Positions 50,445 to 60,812 of a DNA stretch of 64,000 nt are shown here, in pieces. This DNA is from Brevundimonas albigilva. Lineage in GTDB: Bacteria > Pseudomonadota > Alphaproteobacteria > Caulobacterales > Caulobacteraceae. The stretch is taken from NCBI RefSeq assembly GCF_023503965.1, contig NZ_CP097298.1:1939001-2003000 (forward strand). Reading direction: 5' to 3'. The position numbers and the translations under genes are program-made. The notes beneath the pieces were generated by a model. The model ran no database searches and was not told the origin of the DNA. It worked only from the letters and a program-made list of their open reading frames with translations. The first letter of the stretch is position 1. Each line of letters opens with the position of its first letter.

Positions 50445-51868
50445 AAACCGCCATGCCCCGGACCCTGCTCACGGCCGTCTGCGCCGCCCTGATCGGCCTG
50501 GCGCCCGCCGCCGCCCCGATCGCCGCCGCGGCCCAGACCCGCGCCGCCGTCTCGACCGGCGCGGCGCCGCAGCTGATCAACCTGCCGCGCGGCACCTCCT
50601 TCGCGGTGGACCTGCCGGCCGACGCCCGCGACGTCATCGTCTCCAATCCGCAGGTGGCCGAGGCCATGCTGCATTCGCCGCGCCGCATCACCGTCATCGG
50701 CATCGCGCCGGGCGAGACGGACGCGGTCTTCCTGGACGGGGCGGGGCGCACCATCCTGGCCCTGCGCGTCCGCGTCGACGCCGGCGTCAGCGCGCTTCAG
50801 GACACCCTGACCCGGCTGGTGCCGGGCGGCCGCGTCCAGGCCGAGGCGATCAACGACAGCGTCATCCTGACCGGCTCGGTCGACAGCCCGGCCCAGTCCG
50901 AACAGGCCCAGCGCATCGCCCGCGCCTTCGTCTCGGCGCCCGAGAAGGTGCTGAACATGATCAGCGTCGCCGGCTCGGACCAGGTCACGATCAAGGCGCG
51001 CGTGATCGAGGTGCAGCGCTCGGCGGTCAAGCAGCTGGGGGACGTCAACGCCGTGCTGAACAGCGTCGGCGACGGCCTCAGCTTCGCCCAGAGCGCGACC
51101 TTCGGCGTCAGCGGCTCGCAACTGGGCGGCGGGGTGCTGGGCTACACCGACGTCAGCGGCGACGGCAACCGCCTGACCACCAACCTTCGGGCCTTCGAGC
51201 GCGCGGGCCTGCTGCGCACCCTGGCCGAGCCCAACGTCACCGCCGTCAACGGCGAGAGCGGCGAATTCCTGGCCGGCGGCGAATTCCCCGTGCCGGTGTC
51301 CCAGAGCAACGACGACAGCGGCACGACCGTCGGCATCGAGTTCAAGCCCTACGGCGTGCGGCTGGCCTTCCGTCCGATCGTCCTGTCCGAGGGGCGCATC
51401 TCGCTGCAGCTGTCGACCGAGGTGTCGGAGCTGTCCAACGACGGCGCCTTCACCCTGAACCCGACCGCGAACACGGCCCTGGTCATTCCGGCGCTCAGCG
51501 TGCGCCGCGCCTCGTCCACGGTCGAACTGCCCAGCGGCGGATCGCTGATGATCGCCGGCCTGCTGCGCGAGGAGACCCGCCAGAACATCGACAAGCTGCC
51601 GGCCCTGGGCGACGTGCCGGTGCTGGGCGCCCTGTTCCGGTCGCGCGACTACACCTCGGGCCAGACCGAGCTGGTCATCATCATCGAGGCCTATGTGGTG
51701 TCGCCGACCTCGCCGGGCCGGATGCAGACGCCGGCCGACGGCCTGCAGATCGCCAACGACGCCCAGACCCTGCTGTTCGGCCAGCTCAGCCAGCGCTACG
51801 GCAGCCCGGCGCCCGCCGCCGCGCCCGGCGCCGGCTGGCAGGGTCCCGTCGGCTATGTGATCGAATGA
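50441..51868 (+). CDS. cpaC: Tad pilus outer-membrane secretin CpaC (RcpA)
   Basis: 475 residues, intact. Signal peptide, N0-type domain with BON-like repeat (TRLVPGGRVQAEAINDSVILTGSV), then the secretin core with VKARVIEVQRS, EPNVTAVNGESGEFLAGGEFPVP and the C-terminal pore strand region (GSLMIAGLL). It forms the gated outer-membrane channel for the pilus. The stop overlaps cpaD by ATGA. Confidence 0.95.
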   Translation: MKTAMPRTLLTAVCAALIGLAPAAAPIAAAAQTRAAVSTGAAPQLINLPRGTSFAVDLPADARDVIVSNPQVAEAMLHSPRRITVIGIAPGETDAVFLDGAGRTILALRVRVDAGVSALQDTLTRLVPGGRVQAEAINDSVILTGSVDSPAQSEQAQRIARAFVSAPEKVLNMISVAGSDQVTIKARVIEVQRSAVKQLGDVNAVLNSVGDGLSFAQSATFGVSGSQLGGGVLGYTDVSGDGNRLTTNLRAFERAGLLRTLAEPNVTAVNGESGEFLAGGEFPVPVSQSNDDSGTTVGIEFKPYGVRLAFRPIVLSEGRISLQLSTEVSELSNDGAFTLNPTANTALVIPALSVRRASSTVELPSGGSLMIAGLLREETRQNIDKLPALGDVPVLGALFRSRDYTSGQTELVIIIEAYVVSPTSPGRMQTPADGLQIANDAQTLLFGQLSQRYGSPAPAAAPGAGWQGPVGYVIE

Positions 51869-52544
51869 GGCGCGCCGTGAACCGTACCGTCCTGCTGATG
51901 CTGCTGGCCGCCGGCGCCGGGCTTTCGGCCTGCGCGACCGCCGACGACGCCGCCGCCCCGCCGCCGCTGAACGCCCTGTCGCGCTACGTGCTGCAGGTCG
52001 AGCCGGGCGTGGACCGCATCGCCCTGGCCGTCCACGAGAGGGGCTGTCGGGCAACCAGCACGCGGCGCTGGGGGCCCTGGTCGGCCGCTTCGCGCGCGAA
52101 GGCGCCGAGGTGATCCGCGTCGAGGCGCCCTCCGGGAACGACCCCGCCGCCGCCCGCGCCGCCTGGGGCGTGCGCGACGCCCTGGCCGGAATGGGCGTGC
52201 CGGCCGAGCGGGTCCTGGTCATGGCCTATGACGCGCCCGATCCGCGCGCGCCGGTCCTGGCCGGGTTCGAGACGCTTCGCGCCCATGTGCCCAACTGCGC
52301 CGCCGTCGGCGGCTCGGGCCAGATAGGCTATTCCAACCAGCCGACCAGCGACTTCGGCTGCGCCGTCACCGCCAATCTGGCCGCCCAGATCGCCAATCCG
52401 CGCGACATCGTCGCGCCTCGCGGCATGGACGCGCCCGACATGGGCCGCCGCTCCAAGGTGTTCGACACCTATCGCGCCGGACAGCGCACGGCCGCTCCCC
52501 AGGAAGAGCTCGTGGACGGGCAAGTCTCGCGGGCCGTGGACTGA
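51865..52544 (+). CDS. cpaD: Tad pilus lipoprotein CpaD (frameshifted)
   Basis: About 226 residues. Lipobox GLSAC after the signal. The frame breaks near 52038 (VHE then LSGNQHAALGALVGRF), by one extra or two missing bases. The later part has the family block NCAAVGGSGQIGYSNQPTSDFGCAVTANLAAQIANP. CpaD supports secretin assembly. It overlaps cpaC and precedes cpaE by 3 bases. Confidence 0.9.
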
Positions 52545-52547
52545 CCG

Positions 52548-54027
52548 ATGAACAACGCGCGCGCCTACACCGATCTGGACGTCGACGGCTTCGAGATCGA
52601 CGATGCGTTCGACGCGGCCGAACCGGCGCGCGAACCGCTGCAGTTCACCGCCGGACCCGCGCCCCTGGCCACGCCGGCCCCGGCGGCCGCGCCGGTCGTC
52701 GAGCCGCCCGTTCCCGCCTTCAACCCCGTCGGCGAACTGGTCGCGGGCGCCCAGTCGGCCCTGGCGCCGGCCGCCTCGATCGGCGAGGTGTCGGTGCCGC
52801 GCATCGTCATCCACGTCTTCGCCGAACGCCAGGACACCCTGGCGGCGGCCGAGCGCGCGGCCCAGGACCGGCGCCTGTCGCGCGCCACCACCCAGATCCG
52901 CATCGGCGGCGTCGCCGCCGCGGTCGAGGCCTATCAGCACGAGCCGACCCCGCCGCTGATCATCGTCGAATGCCTGAAGGACCCCCAGAGCCTGCTGTTC
53001 GAGGTCGACCAGCTGGCCGAGGTCTGCGACGCCGGCAACCAAGGTCATCGTCGTCGGCCCGACCAACGACATCCTGCTGTTCCGCGAGCTGATGCGGCGC
53101 GGCGTCAGCGAATATCTGGTCGCCCCGCTGCAGCCGCTGCAGCTGATCGCGGCCATCGGCGGCCTGTTCAACGACCCGGCCCAGCCCTTCGTCGGCCGTT
53201 CCATCGCCTTCGTCGGCGCGCGGGGCGGGGCCGGCGCCTCGGCCGTGGCGCACAACACCGCCTATGCGATCTCCGAGCGGATCGGGGCCAACACCGTCAT
53301 CGTCGACTACGACCTGCCCTTCGGCACGGCGGGGCTGGACTTCAACCAGGATCCGCTGAACGGCGTCGCCGACGCCCTGGGCCAGCCGGACCGGCTGGAC
53401 CCGACGCTGCTGGACCGGATGATGGTCCGCTGCACCGACAAGCTCAGCCTGTTCGCCGCCCCCGCGACGCTGGACAGCGACTGGGACATCTCGACCGACG
53501 CCTTCGAGGAGGTGACGACGCGCATCCGCTCGACCGCCCCCTTCGTCATCCTGGACCTGCCGCACCTGTGGTCGCCGTGGATGCGCCGCACCCTGATCGC
53601 CGCCGACGAGGTGGTGGTGGTGGCCACGCCCGATCTGGCGTCCCTGCGCAACGCCAAGAACATGATGGACCTGATCCGCCAGGGCCGGCCCAACGACGCG
53701 CCGCCCCGCCTGGTGCTGAACCAGGTCGGCCTGCCGGGCCGTCCCGAGATCCCGGCCAAGGACTTCGGCGCGGCCCTGGGCGTCCATCCCAGCCTGGTCA
53801 TCCCCTTCGACGCCAAGACCTTCGGCTCGGCGGCCAACAACGGCCAGATGATCCTGGACGCCGCCGCCAAGACCAAGGCGGCCGAGGCGTTCCAGACCCT
53901 GGCCCAGATCGTCTCCCGGCGCGAACTTCCGGCCGTCGCCGGTCCCAAGGGCGCCGCCGCCAAGCCGGGCAAGCCGGCGCGCGAGTCCAAGTCCCTGCTG
54001 GCCTCCATCTTCAAGAAGAAGCGCTGA
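52548..54027 (+). CDS. cpaE: Tad pilus ATPase-like localisation protein CpaE (frameshifted)
   Basis: About 493 residues. A Pro/Ala-rich N-terminal linker and an AAA/receiver-like domain precede the ParA/MinD domain, which has ARGGAGASAVAHN (a degenerate Walker A), VIVDYDLPFGTAGLDF and ATPDLASLRN. The frame breaks at an AA (53037-53038) with an inserted A: CDAG then TKVIVVGPTND. CpaE positions the pilus at a pole in Caulobacter. Confidence 0.92.
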
Positions 54028-54030
54028 CGG

Positions 54031-55653
54031 GTGTTCGGCAACGCACAGGTCAGCCCGGCGTCGCGGCGCCGCCCCGACCGGCTCCCGCCCCGGCGCCAGA
54101 GCCTGCGGGCGCACGCCAGCCCGCCCCCGCGGCCCCGTTCGCCTCAGGCGAGCCGATGGACGCCGCCGCCGCCTTCGCCCTGGCCGACGCCCCGCTGGCC
54201 GACGCCCGCCCGGCCGCTGGGCCCGAGGCCAAGGCCGACCGGCTGGACGCCCTGGCCGCGCGCCCGCGCCCGGCCCCGGAGCCCGAGGTCCTGGCCCGTC
54301 CCAAGAGCGCGGCCGGCCCCAAGCCCACGGCGGGCCTGGAGCAGCTGAAGAAGGCCCAGGCGGTCGCCGAGATCGTCCGGGAACAGAGCGACTACTACCA
54401 CGCCACGAAGACGACCATCTTCAACGCGCTGATGAACACCATCGACCTGGCCCAGCTGGCCCAGCTGGACCAGAAGGCGGCGTCGGAAGAGATCCGCGAC
54501 ATCGTCGCCGAACTGGTGGCGATCAAGAACGTCTCCATGTCGGTGGCCGAGCAGGAGCATCTGGTCCAGGACATCGTCAATGACGTCCTCGGCTACGGCC
54601 CGCTGGAACCCCTGCTGGGCCGCGACGACATCGCCGACATCATGGTCAACGGCGCGGGCCGGGTCTTCATCGAGGTCGGCGGCAAGGTCCAGCTGACCAA
54701 CGTCCGCTTCCGCGACAACGGCCAGCTGATGAACATCTGCCAGCGGATCGTGTCGCAGGTCGGCCGCCGCGTGGACGAGAGCAGCCCCATCTGCGACGCC
54801 CGCCTGCCGGACGGGTCGCGCGTCAACGTCATCGCCCCGCCGCTGGCGATCGACGGCCCGACGCTGACGATCCGCAAGTTCAAGAAGGACAAGCTGACGA
54901 TGAAGAACCTGGTGGAGTACGCCTCCATCAGTCCCGAGGGCGCGCGCGTCCTGGGCGTCATCGGCGCGGCGCGATGCAACGTCATCTCGGGCGGCACGGG
55001 CTCGGGCAAGACGACCCTGCTGAACACCCTGACGGCCTTCATCGACCCGACCGAGCGCGTCATCACCTGCGAGGACGCCGCCGAGCTTCAGCTGCAGCAG
55101 CCGCACGTCGTGCGCCTGGAAACCCGGCCGCCGAACCTGGAGGGCCAGGGCCAGATCACCATGCGCGACCTGGTCAAGAACTGCCTGCGGATGCGCCCGG
55201 AACGGATCATCGTCGGCGAGGTGCGCGGACCCGAGGCCTTCGACCTGCTGCAGGCCATGAACACGGGCCACGACGGCTCGATGGGCACGCTGCACGCCAA
55301 CTCCCCGCGCGAGGCCATCAGCCGGATCGAGTCGATGATCACCATGGGCGGCTACGGCCTGCCGTCCAAGACCATCCGCGAGATGATCGTCGGGTCGGTC
55401 GACGTCATCGTCCAGGCCGCGCGCCTGCGCGACGGTTCGCGCCGCATTACCCACATCACCGAGGTGGTGGGGCTGGAAGGCGACGTGATCGTGACCCAGG
55501 ATCTGTTCGTCTATGACATCACGGGCGAGGACGAGCACGGCCGTGGTCGGCCGCCATCGCTCGACCGGCATCGCCCGTCCCCGCTTCTGGGACCGCGCCC
55601 GCTACTACGGGCTGGAGCGCGAACTGGCCGACGCCCTGGACGCGGCGGAGTAG
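54031..55653 (+). CDS. cpaF: Tad pilus assembly ATPase CpaF (two frameshifts)
   Basis: About 540 residues. The start MFGNAQVSP and the Pro-rich linker [14 protein letters not shown] lie in different frames, joined by one C in the CCC at 54054-54056. The core is intact: GGTGSGKTT (Walker A), [19 protein letters not shown] (Walker B region), and the [13 protein letters not shown] motif. Near 55541 a second break leads to [25 protein letters not shown]. It powers pilus extension. Confidence 0.94.
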
Positions 55654-55658
55654 GGCCC

Positions 55659-56639
55659 ATGCTGCCGATCCTCGCCGCCGTCCTGGCCTTCATCACCATC
55701 GCCAGCGTCGGCTGGGTGCTGGTGGGCGGCGACGATTCCGGCGCCCAGGCGGTCAAGCGCGCCCAGGCCATGGGCGCGGGAAAGAAGGCGGCCCAGGCCA
55801 CGGCCCGCAAGGCCGCCGCCGCCAACACGCCCGAGGCCCGCCGCAAGCAGATCATGCTGCAGCTGCAGGAAGCCGAGAAACAGGGGCGCAAGGCGCGCAA
55901 GACCCTGTCCTCGCGCCTGGCCGCCGCCGGCCTGTCGATCGGCCAGCGCACCTTCTACATCGTTTCCGCGGTCCTGGGCGTGGCGGCCCTGCTGGTCGCC
56001 CTGGTCGCGGGGCTTCATCCCGTCGTGGCCCTGGGCGCGGCGATCGTCTTCGCCCTGGGCCTGCCGCGCTGGGTCGTCGGCTTCCTGGGCAAGAAGCGGA
56101 TGAAGAAGTTCTCGCTGGAGTTCCCCAACGCCGTCGACGTCATCGTGCGCGGCATCAAGTCGGGCCTGCCGGTCCACGAATGCTTCAAGATCATCGCCCG
56201 CGAGAGCCCGGCGCCCCTGGGGCCGGAGTTCCAGAAGCTGGTCGAGGGCCTGGGCGTCGGCATGACCCTGGAGCAGGCGCTGGACAAGATGTACGGCCGG
56301 ATGCCGACCTCGGAGCTGCGCTTCTTCACCATCGTCATCGCCATCCAGCAGAAGACCGGCGGCAACCTGGCCGAGGCGCTGGGCAATCTGTCGACCGTGC
56401 TGCGTTCGCGCCGGCTGATGGCCGAGAAGATCAAGGCCCTGTCGTCCGAGGCCATCGCCTCGGCGGGCATCATCGGCTCGCTGCCGCCCGTGGTCATGGC
56501 CCTGGTCAGCCTGACGGCGCCGGCCTACATGGGCCTGCTGTTCACCGACATGCGCGGTCAGGTCATGCTTCTGGTGGCGGGCGTCTGGATGACGTTCGGC
56601 GTGCTCGCCATGAAGAAGATGATCAACTTCAAGTTCTAG
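55659..56639 (+). CDS. tadB: Tad inner-membrane platform protein TadB
   Basis: 326 residues. Long basic N-terminal cytoplasmic segment, then the T2SSF domain (FPNAVDVIVRGIKSGLPVHECFK; MYGRMPTSELRFFTIVIAIQQKTGGNLAEALGNLS) and membrane helices. It begins 6 bases after cpaF. It pairs with TadC in the pilus base. Confidence 0.94.
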   Translation: MLPILAAVLAFITIASVGWVLVGGDDSGAQAVKRAQAMGAGKKAAQATARKAAAANTPEARRKQIMLQLQEAEKQGRKARKTLSSRLAAAGLSIGQRTFYIVSAVLGVAALLVALVAGLHPVVALGAAIVFALGLPRWVVGFLGKKRMKKFSLEFPNAVDVIVRGIKSGLPVHECFKIIARESPAPLGPEFQKLVEGLGVGMTLEQALDKMYGRMPTSELRFFTIVIAIQQKTGGNLAEALGNLSTVLRSRRLMAEKIKALSSEAIASAGIIGSLPPVVMALVSLTAPAYMGLLFTDMRGQVMLLVAGVWMTFGVLAMKKMINFKF

Positions 56640-56648
56640 GGCGGGGCG

Positions 56649-57656
56649 ATGAACGGCATCCTCATCTTCCTGACCGACCCGCGCAACCTGCTCAGCATGG
56701 GCGTCGGCGTCGCCGTCTTCGCCACGGTCCTGACCCTGCTGTCGACCGTGATGGGCCAGGCCGACCTGAACAAGCGGATGAAGGCGGTCTCGGAACGGCG
56801 CGACGAACTGCGCCGCCGCTCGCGCGCGGCCATCCAGGGCGGGCCCCAGGGGACGGGCGGCCTGCGCCAGACCGACGAAGGCTTCAAGAAGCGCGTCGTC
56901 GAACGGCTGAACCTGACCAAGCTGCTGGAAGACCCCAAGGTCGTGGACCAGATGGCCCAGGCCGGTTTCCGCGGCCCCCGCCCGGTGACGGCCTTCTACT
57001 TCTTCCGCTTCGCCACGCCCTTCGTCTTCATGGCGCTGACGGCCTTCTATCTGTTCGTCGTCAACGACTTCGGCCTGCCGGTGATGATGCGGGTGACGGC
57101 CAGCATGGCGGCGGCGGTGGCGGGCTTCTATGCGCCCAACATCTATCTGTCGAACCTGATCTCCAAGCGCCGCACCTCGATCATGCAGGCCTTCCCGGAC
57201 GCGCTGGACCTGCTGCTGATCTGCGTGGAATCCGGCATGTCGATCGAGGCGGCGATCCAGAAGGTCAGCGCCGAGATCGGCGGAACCTCCATCGAGCTGG
57301 CCGAGGAGCTTTCGCTGCTGGCGGCCGAGCTCAGCTACCTGCCGGACCGCCGCATGGCCTATGACAATCTGGGCCGGCGCAACAACCATCCCGGCGTCAA
57401 GGCGGTGGCCACGGCCATGACGCAGGCGGAGACCTACGGCACGCCCCTGGCTTCGGCGCTGCGGGTGATGGCCAAGGAGAACCGCGAGCTGCGCCTGTCG
57501 GCCGCCGAGAAGAAGGCTGCGGCCCTGCCGGCCCAGCTGACCGTGCCGATGATCGTCTTCTTCCTGCCGGTGCTGTTCGTGGTCATCCTGGGGCCGGCGA
57601 TCATCAACATCATGGATACGATGAAGGCGTCGGCCGCGGCGAACGGCGCGGGCTAG
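56649..57656 (+). CDS. tadC: Tad inner-membrane platform protein TadC
   Basis: 335 residues, the second T2SSF protein: AFPDALDLLLICVESGMSIEAAIQKVS and AMTQAETYGTPLASALRVMAKENRELRLSAAEKKA, with a final helix. Last gene of the cluster; its stop overlaps that of the convergent SRPBCC gene. No tadD-like gene follows. Confidence 0.94.
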   Translation: MNGILIFLTDPRNLLSMGVGVAVFATVLTLLSTVMGQADLNKRMKAVSERRDELRRRSRAAIQGGPQGTGGLRQTDEGFKKRVVERLNLTKLLEDPKVVDQMAQAGFRGPRPVTAFYFFRFATPFVFMALTAFYLFVVNDFGLPVMMRVTASMAAAVAGFYAPNIYLSNLISKRRTSIMQAFPDALDLLLICVESGMSIEAAIQKVSAEIGGTSIELAEELSLLAAELSYLPDRRMAYDNLGRRNNHPGVKAVATAMTQAETYGTPLASALRVMAKENRELRLSAAEKKAAALPAQLTVPMIVFFLPVLFVVILGPAIINIMDTMKASAAANGAG

Positions 57657-58084
57657 GCTTCGGCCGCCGCCTTCAGGCCCTCGACGATCGCCGCGTGGCC
57701 CCGCCGCAGCGCGCTGCGGTGCTTGTCCATGTGGAGTTCCGCCCGGAGGCCCGAAAACAGCACGCCGGAGGCCAGGATGCAGCTGCCCCGCTCCAATTCC
57801 TCGATCTCGATGTAGCGCAGGGTGCGGAACAGAAAGCCGCGCTTTTCGGCCCAGACCAGTCGGGCCAGCGGCTGCCACTCGGCCACCTGCGCCGTGGCGC
57901 GCCGCTCGTCGTGGCCCGGCCAGGCCTCGGTCATGTGCAGCCGGCCGCCGAAGGCGATGGCGCCCTCCACGTCCCGGTCGTGCGGGTTCCAGCGGTCCCA
58001 GGCGTCCAGGTCCGCGATCAGGTCCCAGATGCGCTCGGAATCCGCCTGCACCCCGATGCGCTTTTCGATGCGAGTATCGTCCAT
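57653..58084 (-). CDS. SRPBCC family protein
   Basis: 143 residues. The START/polyketide-cyclase-like fold is seen in RIWDLIADLDAWDRWNPHDRDVEG, the central beta strands and the C-terminal helix ALRRGHAAIVEGLKAAAEA. The family binds hydrophobic ligands. The ligand is unknown. Confidence 0.85.
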   Translation of the reverse strand: MDDTRIEKRIGVQADSERIWDLIADLDAWDRWNPHDRDVEGAIAFGGRLHMTEAWPGHDERRATAQVAEWQPLARLVWAEKRGFLFRTLRYIEIEELERGSCILASGVLFSGLRAELHMDKHRSALRRGHAAIVEGLKAAAEA

Positions 58085-58146
58085 GCCGCTCGTCTGACAC
58101 GGGTTTCGGCCGGAAGGAAGGCGTCGCGACGTCGGCCGGCCCTCGT

Positions 58147-58509
58147 TCAGCCCTCGACCGCGTCCAGCGGCGCGCGCACCCGGCGGTGGTCCTGCAGGCC
58201 CAGCCGCGCCTTGACCTCCAGCAGGTCGGCGCCCGCCGGCACGATCAACAGCTGCTTGGGCCGGGCGGCGTTCACCGCGATCACGGCCCCCTTGGGACAG
58301 ACGTCGAAACAGTCGACGCCGGTGACGACCAGGTCGCCCTTGCGGCCCTTCTTGCCCTTCTTCAGGTGGAAATACTTCCGCAGCGCCTTCTTCAGCGTCA
58401 GGTCGCCGCCGGGGCCGAAGCCGCCGTCCAGCTTCTTGGAGCATTTGCGGCACACCAGCACGACGTCGCGCCATTCGGTCCCGGTGCTCTTGAGGTCCTT
58501 CACGGCCAT
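58147..58509 (-). CDS. Thioredoxin-fold [2Fe-2S] ferredoxin-like protein
   Basis: 120 residues. VVLVCRKCSKKLDGG near the start and VDCFDVCPKGAV later give the four Cys of the thioredoxin-like 2Fe-2S ferredoxins (Cys-x-x-Cys and Cys-x-x-x-Cys). It may carry electrons; the partner is unknown. A start at 58542 would add eleven residues, but the ATG at 58509 fits the family. Confidence 0.82.
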   Translation of the reverse strand: MAVKDLKSTGTEWRDVVLVCRKCSKKLDGGFGPGGDLTLKKALRKYFHLKKGKKGRKGDLVVTGVDCFDVCPKGAVIAVNAARPKQLLIVPAGADLLEVKARLGLQDHRRVRAPLDAVEG

Positions 58510-58598
58510 GAATCGAGGATCGCCGTTCCTCGACGGTTGCACAAGCGGGCGCGGGCGCCCTCACCATGACGCGGGATGAAATTTCACGGGAGCTTCAC

Positions 58599-59918
58599 AT
58601 GCGCCGCCTGATCGCCGCCTCCGCCCTGGCTTTGGTCTTCGCGGCGGGCGCCGCCGAGGCCCAGAGCGTGGACGCCGCCGCCGTCGACGCGGCCGTGCAG
58701 GCGGTGATGCCCGAGGTGACCGCCTGGCGTCGCGACTTCCACCAGCATCCCGAACTGGGCTTCGCCGAAACCCGCACGGCCGGGGTGATCGCCGAGCACC
58801 TGCGCGGCCTGGGGCTGGAGGTCCGCACCGAAGTCGGCAAGACCGGCGTGGTCGGCGTGCTGCGCGGAGCGCGGCCGGGCCGGGTCGTGGCCCTACGCGC
58901 CGACATGGACGCCCTGCCGGTGCAGGAGGCGACGGGCCTTCCCTTCGCTTCGACCGCCACCGGCAGCTACATGGGCAATACGGTGCCGGTCGCCCACGCC
59001 TGCGGCCACGACACCCACATGGCCATGCTGATGGGGGCCGCCGAGGTGCTGGCCGGGATGAAGGATCAGCTGAGCGGGACCGTGGTCTTCGTCTTCCAGC
59101 CGGCCGAGGAAGACGCGCCTCCGGGCGAGCCCAAGGGCGGGGCGGCGCTGATGATCGAGGAAGGCGCCCTGGCCGATCCGAAGCCGGAGGCGATCTTCGG
59201 CCTGCATGTCGTGCCGGGTCGCGCGGGCACGGTCTTCTACCGGCCGGAAGGCTTCATGGCCGCCTCGGATCGGGTCGACATCACCCTGAAGGGCAAGCAG
59301 ACGCATGGCGCCTGGCCGTGGCGCGGCGTGGACGTGATCGCCACCGCCGCCCAGATCGTTCAGACGATCAACACCCTGACGGTGCGGACGGTCGATCCGA
59401 CCACGACGCCGACGGTCTTCACCATCGCCACGGTGAACGCGGGCGTGCGCTATAACATCATTCCCGACAGCGCGACGATGTCGGGCACCCTGCGCACCTT
59501 CGACGTGGCCCAGCGCGACGACATGGTCGCCCGCGCCGAGGCCGCCGTCGGCCATGTCGCCGAGACCTATGGCGCGACGGCCGAGTTCGGCGTCAGGCAG
59601 AACGCCGCCCTGGTCTATAACGACCCCGCCCTGTCGGCCTGGCTGGCGCCGGTGCTGACCGAGGCGGCGGGCCAGGGCAACGTCGATCCGGCCACGCCGC
59701 CGACCACGGTTGCCGAGGACTTCAGCTACTTCCAGCAGGCCATCCCCGGCGTCTTCTACCACCTGGGCGCCAGCCCCGACGGCGTCGATCCGGCCCAGTC
59801 CGCGCCGAACCACTCGCCGGAGTTCTCGCCCAACGAAAAGGTCCTGCTGCTGGGCGTGAAGACCCATGTGCTGACCGCCCTGCGGTTCCTGGAGCGGAGT
59901 GAGAGAATGCGACTGTAG
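58599..59918 (+). CDS. Secreted M20 family amidohydrolase (hippurate hydrolase-like)
   Basis: 439 residues with a signal peptide ending AEAQS. Metal motifs: WRRDFHQHPELGF, RADMDALPVQE, HACGHDTHMAMLMG, and FQPAEE with the catalytic Glu pair. It should hydrolyse N-acyl amino acids or peptides in the periplasm. The C-terminus has GVFYHLGASP and a final NHSPEFSPNE. Confidence 0.92.
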   Translation: MRRLIAASALALVFAAGAAEAQSVDAAAVDAAVQAVMPEVTAWRRDFHQHPELGFAETRTAGVIAEHLRGLGLEVRTEVGKTGVVGVLRGARPGRVVALRADMDALPVQEATGLPFASTATGSYMGNTVPVAHACGHDTHMAMLMGAAEVLAGMKDQLSGTVVFVFQPAEEDAPPGEPKGGAALMIEEGALADPKPEAIFGLHVVPGRAGTVFYRPEGFMAASDRVDITLKGKQTHGAWPWRGVDVIATAAQIVQTINTLTVRTVDPTTTPTVFTIATVNAGVRYNIIPDSATMSGTLRTFDVAQRDDMVARAEAAVGHVAETYGATAEFGVRQNAALVYNDPALSAWLAPVLTEAAGQGNVDPATPPTTVAEDFSYFQQAIPGVFYHLGASPDGVDPAQSAPNHSPEFSPNEKVLLLGVKTHVLTALRFLERSERMRL

Positions 59919-59990
59919 GCGCAAGCCGATGTCTCAGTTGGACCCAAAGACGGCATCGGCCTCCGAAGGATTGGTTTTGGAGCCGTCGCT

Positions 59991-60208
59991 CTATTCGAAA
60001 GTGATCGTCTCCATCGGATCAACAAAAATCACTTCCAAGTTGAAACAGATGATTCTTGCCGGTTTCGAGGTCACACATAATCACTGACAGACCGACGAAC
60101 ACCCAATTCTTCGCGATCTCAGCCCACGTAAAGGTAGGCCTCGGGCCAGCGGCCCTGATCGATGGGATCTCGAAGATGATCCCTCTGCGCGGTGATCAGT
60201 TCGCTCAT
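59991..60208 (-). CDS. Unknown short protein, coding frame interrupted twice
   Basis: An ATG overlaps the preceding gene's corrected stop (ATGA). The frame reads MSELITAQRDHLRDP..., meets a stop after YLYVG, and continues in another frame as AEIAKNWVFVGLSVIMCDLE, then in a third as LEVIFVDPMETITFE before TAG. Removing one G near 60124 and one base near 60040 gives a ~70-residue protein that reads smoothly. No family recognised. It could be a decayed gene or one with two sequencing errors. Confidence 0.42.
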
Positions 60209-60812
60209 TGTTCAACGCTCCATGCGGCTATGATGCGGTCCGCCATGATTGAAAGTTGGTCCACGACCTCAGGCGCCTCCCCGGCTCGATGGAAGCGATG
60301 GACGCCGCCCAGTTGCCGTCCCGCAGGCGAAACGAAAATGAGCAGAGATCTCGACTGCCCTCTGCGGTCGAGCAGGTGACAAAGGCTTGAGGGGACCCTC
60401 CCGTGGCCGACTTTTTGAATACCTGCCGGTCGCCTCGTCGCATGGACCACCGCCATCCGCCCCGCACGCCGCCATCCAGTTCCACCCCGACGTCATACAA
60501 TCGGGCGCTGCTGATTTTCAGAATCGGCAGGTTCCGCTCCTGACCCGGAATGCGAAGCTCTTCCCCCTCAGGCAGCCTGTCTGGATCAACGGCGAACTGC
60601 AACACCGCTTCCGGCTCCGGCTCCTTGCAATACGCCTCCGCTGAAATCGGATGACCGTTGACGATTGGTTGGATCGCGTCCGGAACCCGATAAACGACCT
60701 GACCAACCTTAATGGCGATCACATCGCCGCAGATCGGCTGCGATGAGGGGGAGTGGTCGCAGGCCGTCGCCCAGAGGCACGACAGCAACAGCGCGCAGGG
60801 TCGAATGTGCAT
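60205..60812 (-). CDS. Hypothetical lipoprotein (likely frameshifted near the end)
   Basis: About 202 residues. MHIRP then a hydrophobic signal with a Cys (ATAC) that fits a lipobox. The middle has VVYRVPDAIQPIVNGHPIS and WRWSMRRGDRQVF. In the open frame it ends RLRSWTNFQSWRTAS at 60228, but one more G in the run at 60279-60282 gives EAPEVVDQLSIMADRIIAAWSVEQ and a stop at 60205 that couples to the next ATG. GAGGGGG just upstream is a strong ribosome site. Function unknown. Confidence 0.6.

Noticed and set aside
52548..56639. One open frame of 1363 codons looking like a CpaE-CpaF-TadB fusion
   Set aside because: It arises because indels shift CpaE and CpaF between frames. The middle third is out-of-frame CpaE, and each protein has its own start and stop once the frames are repaired.
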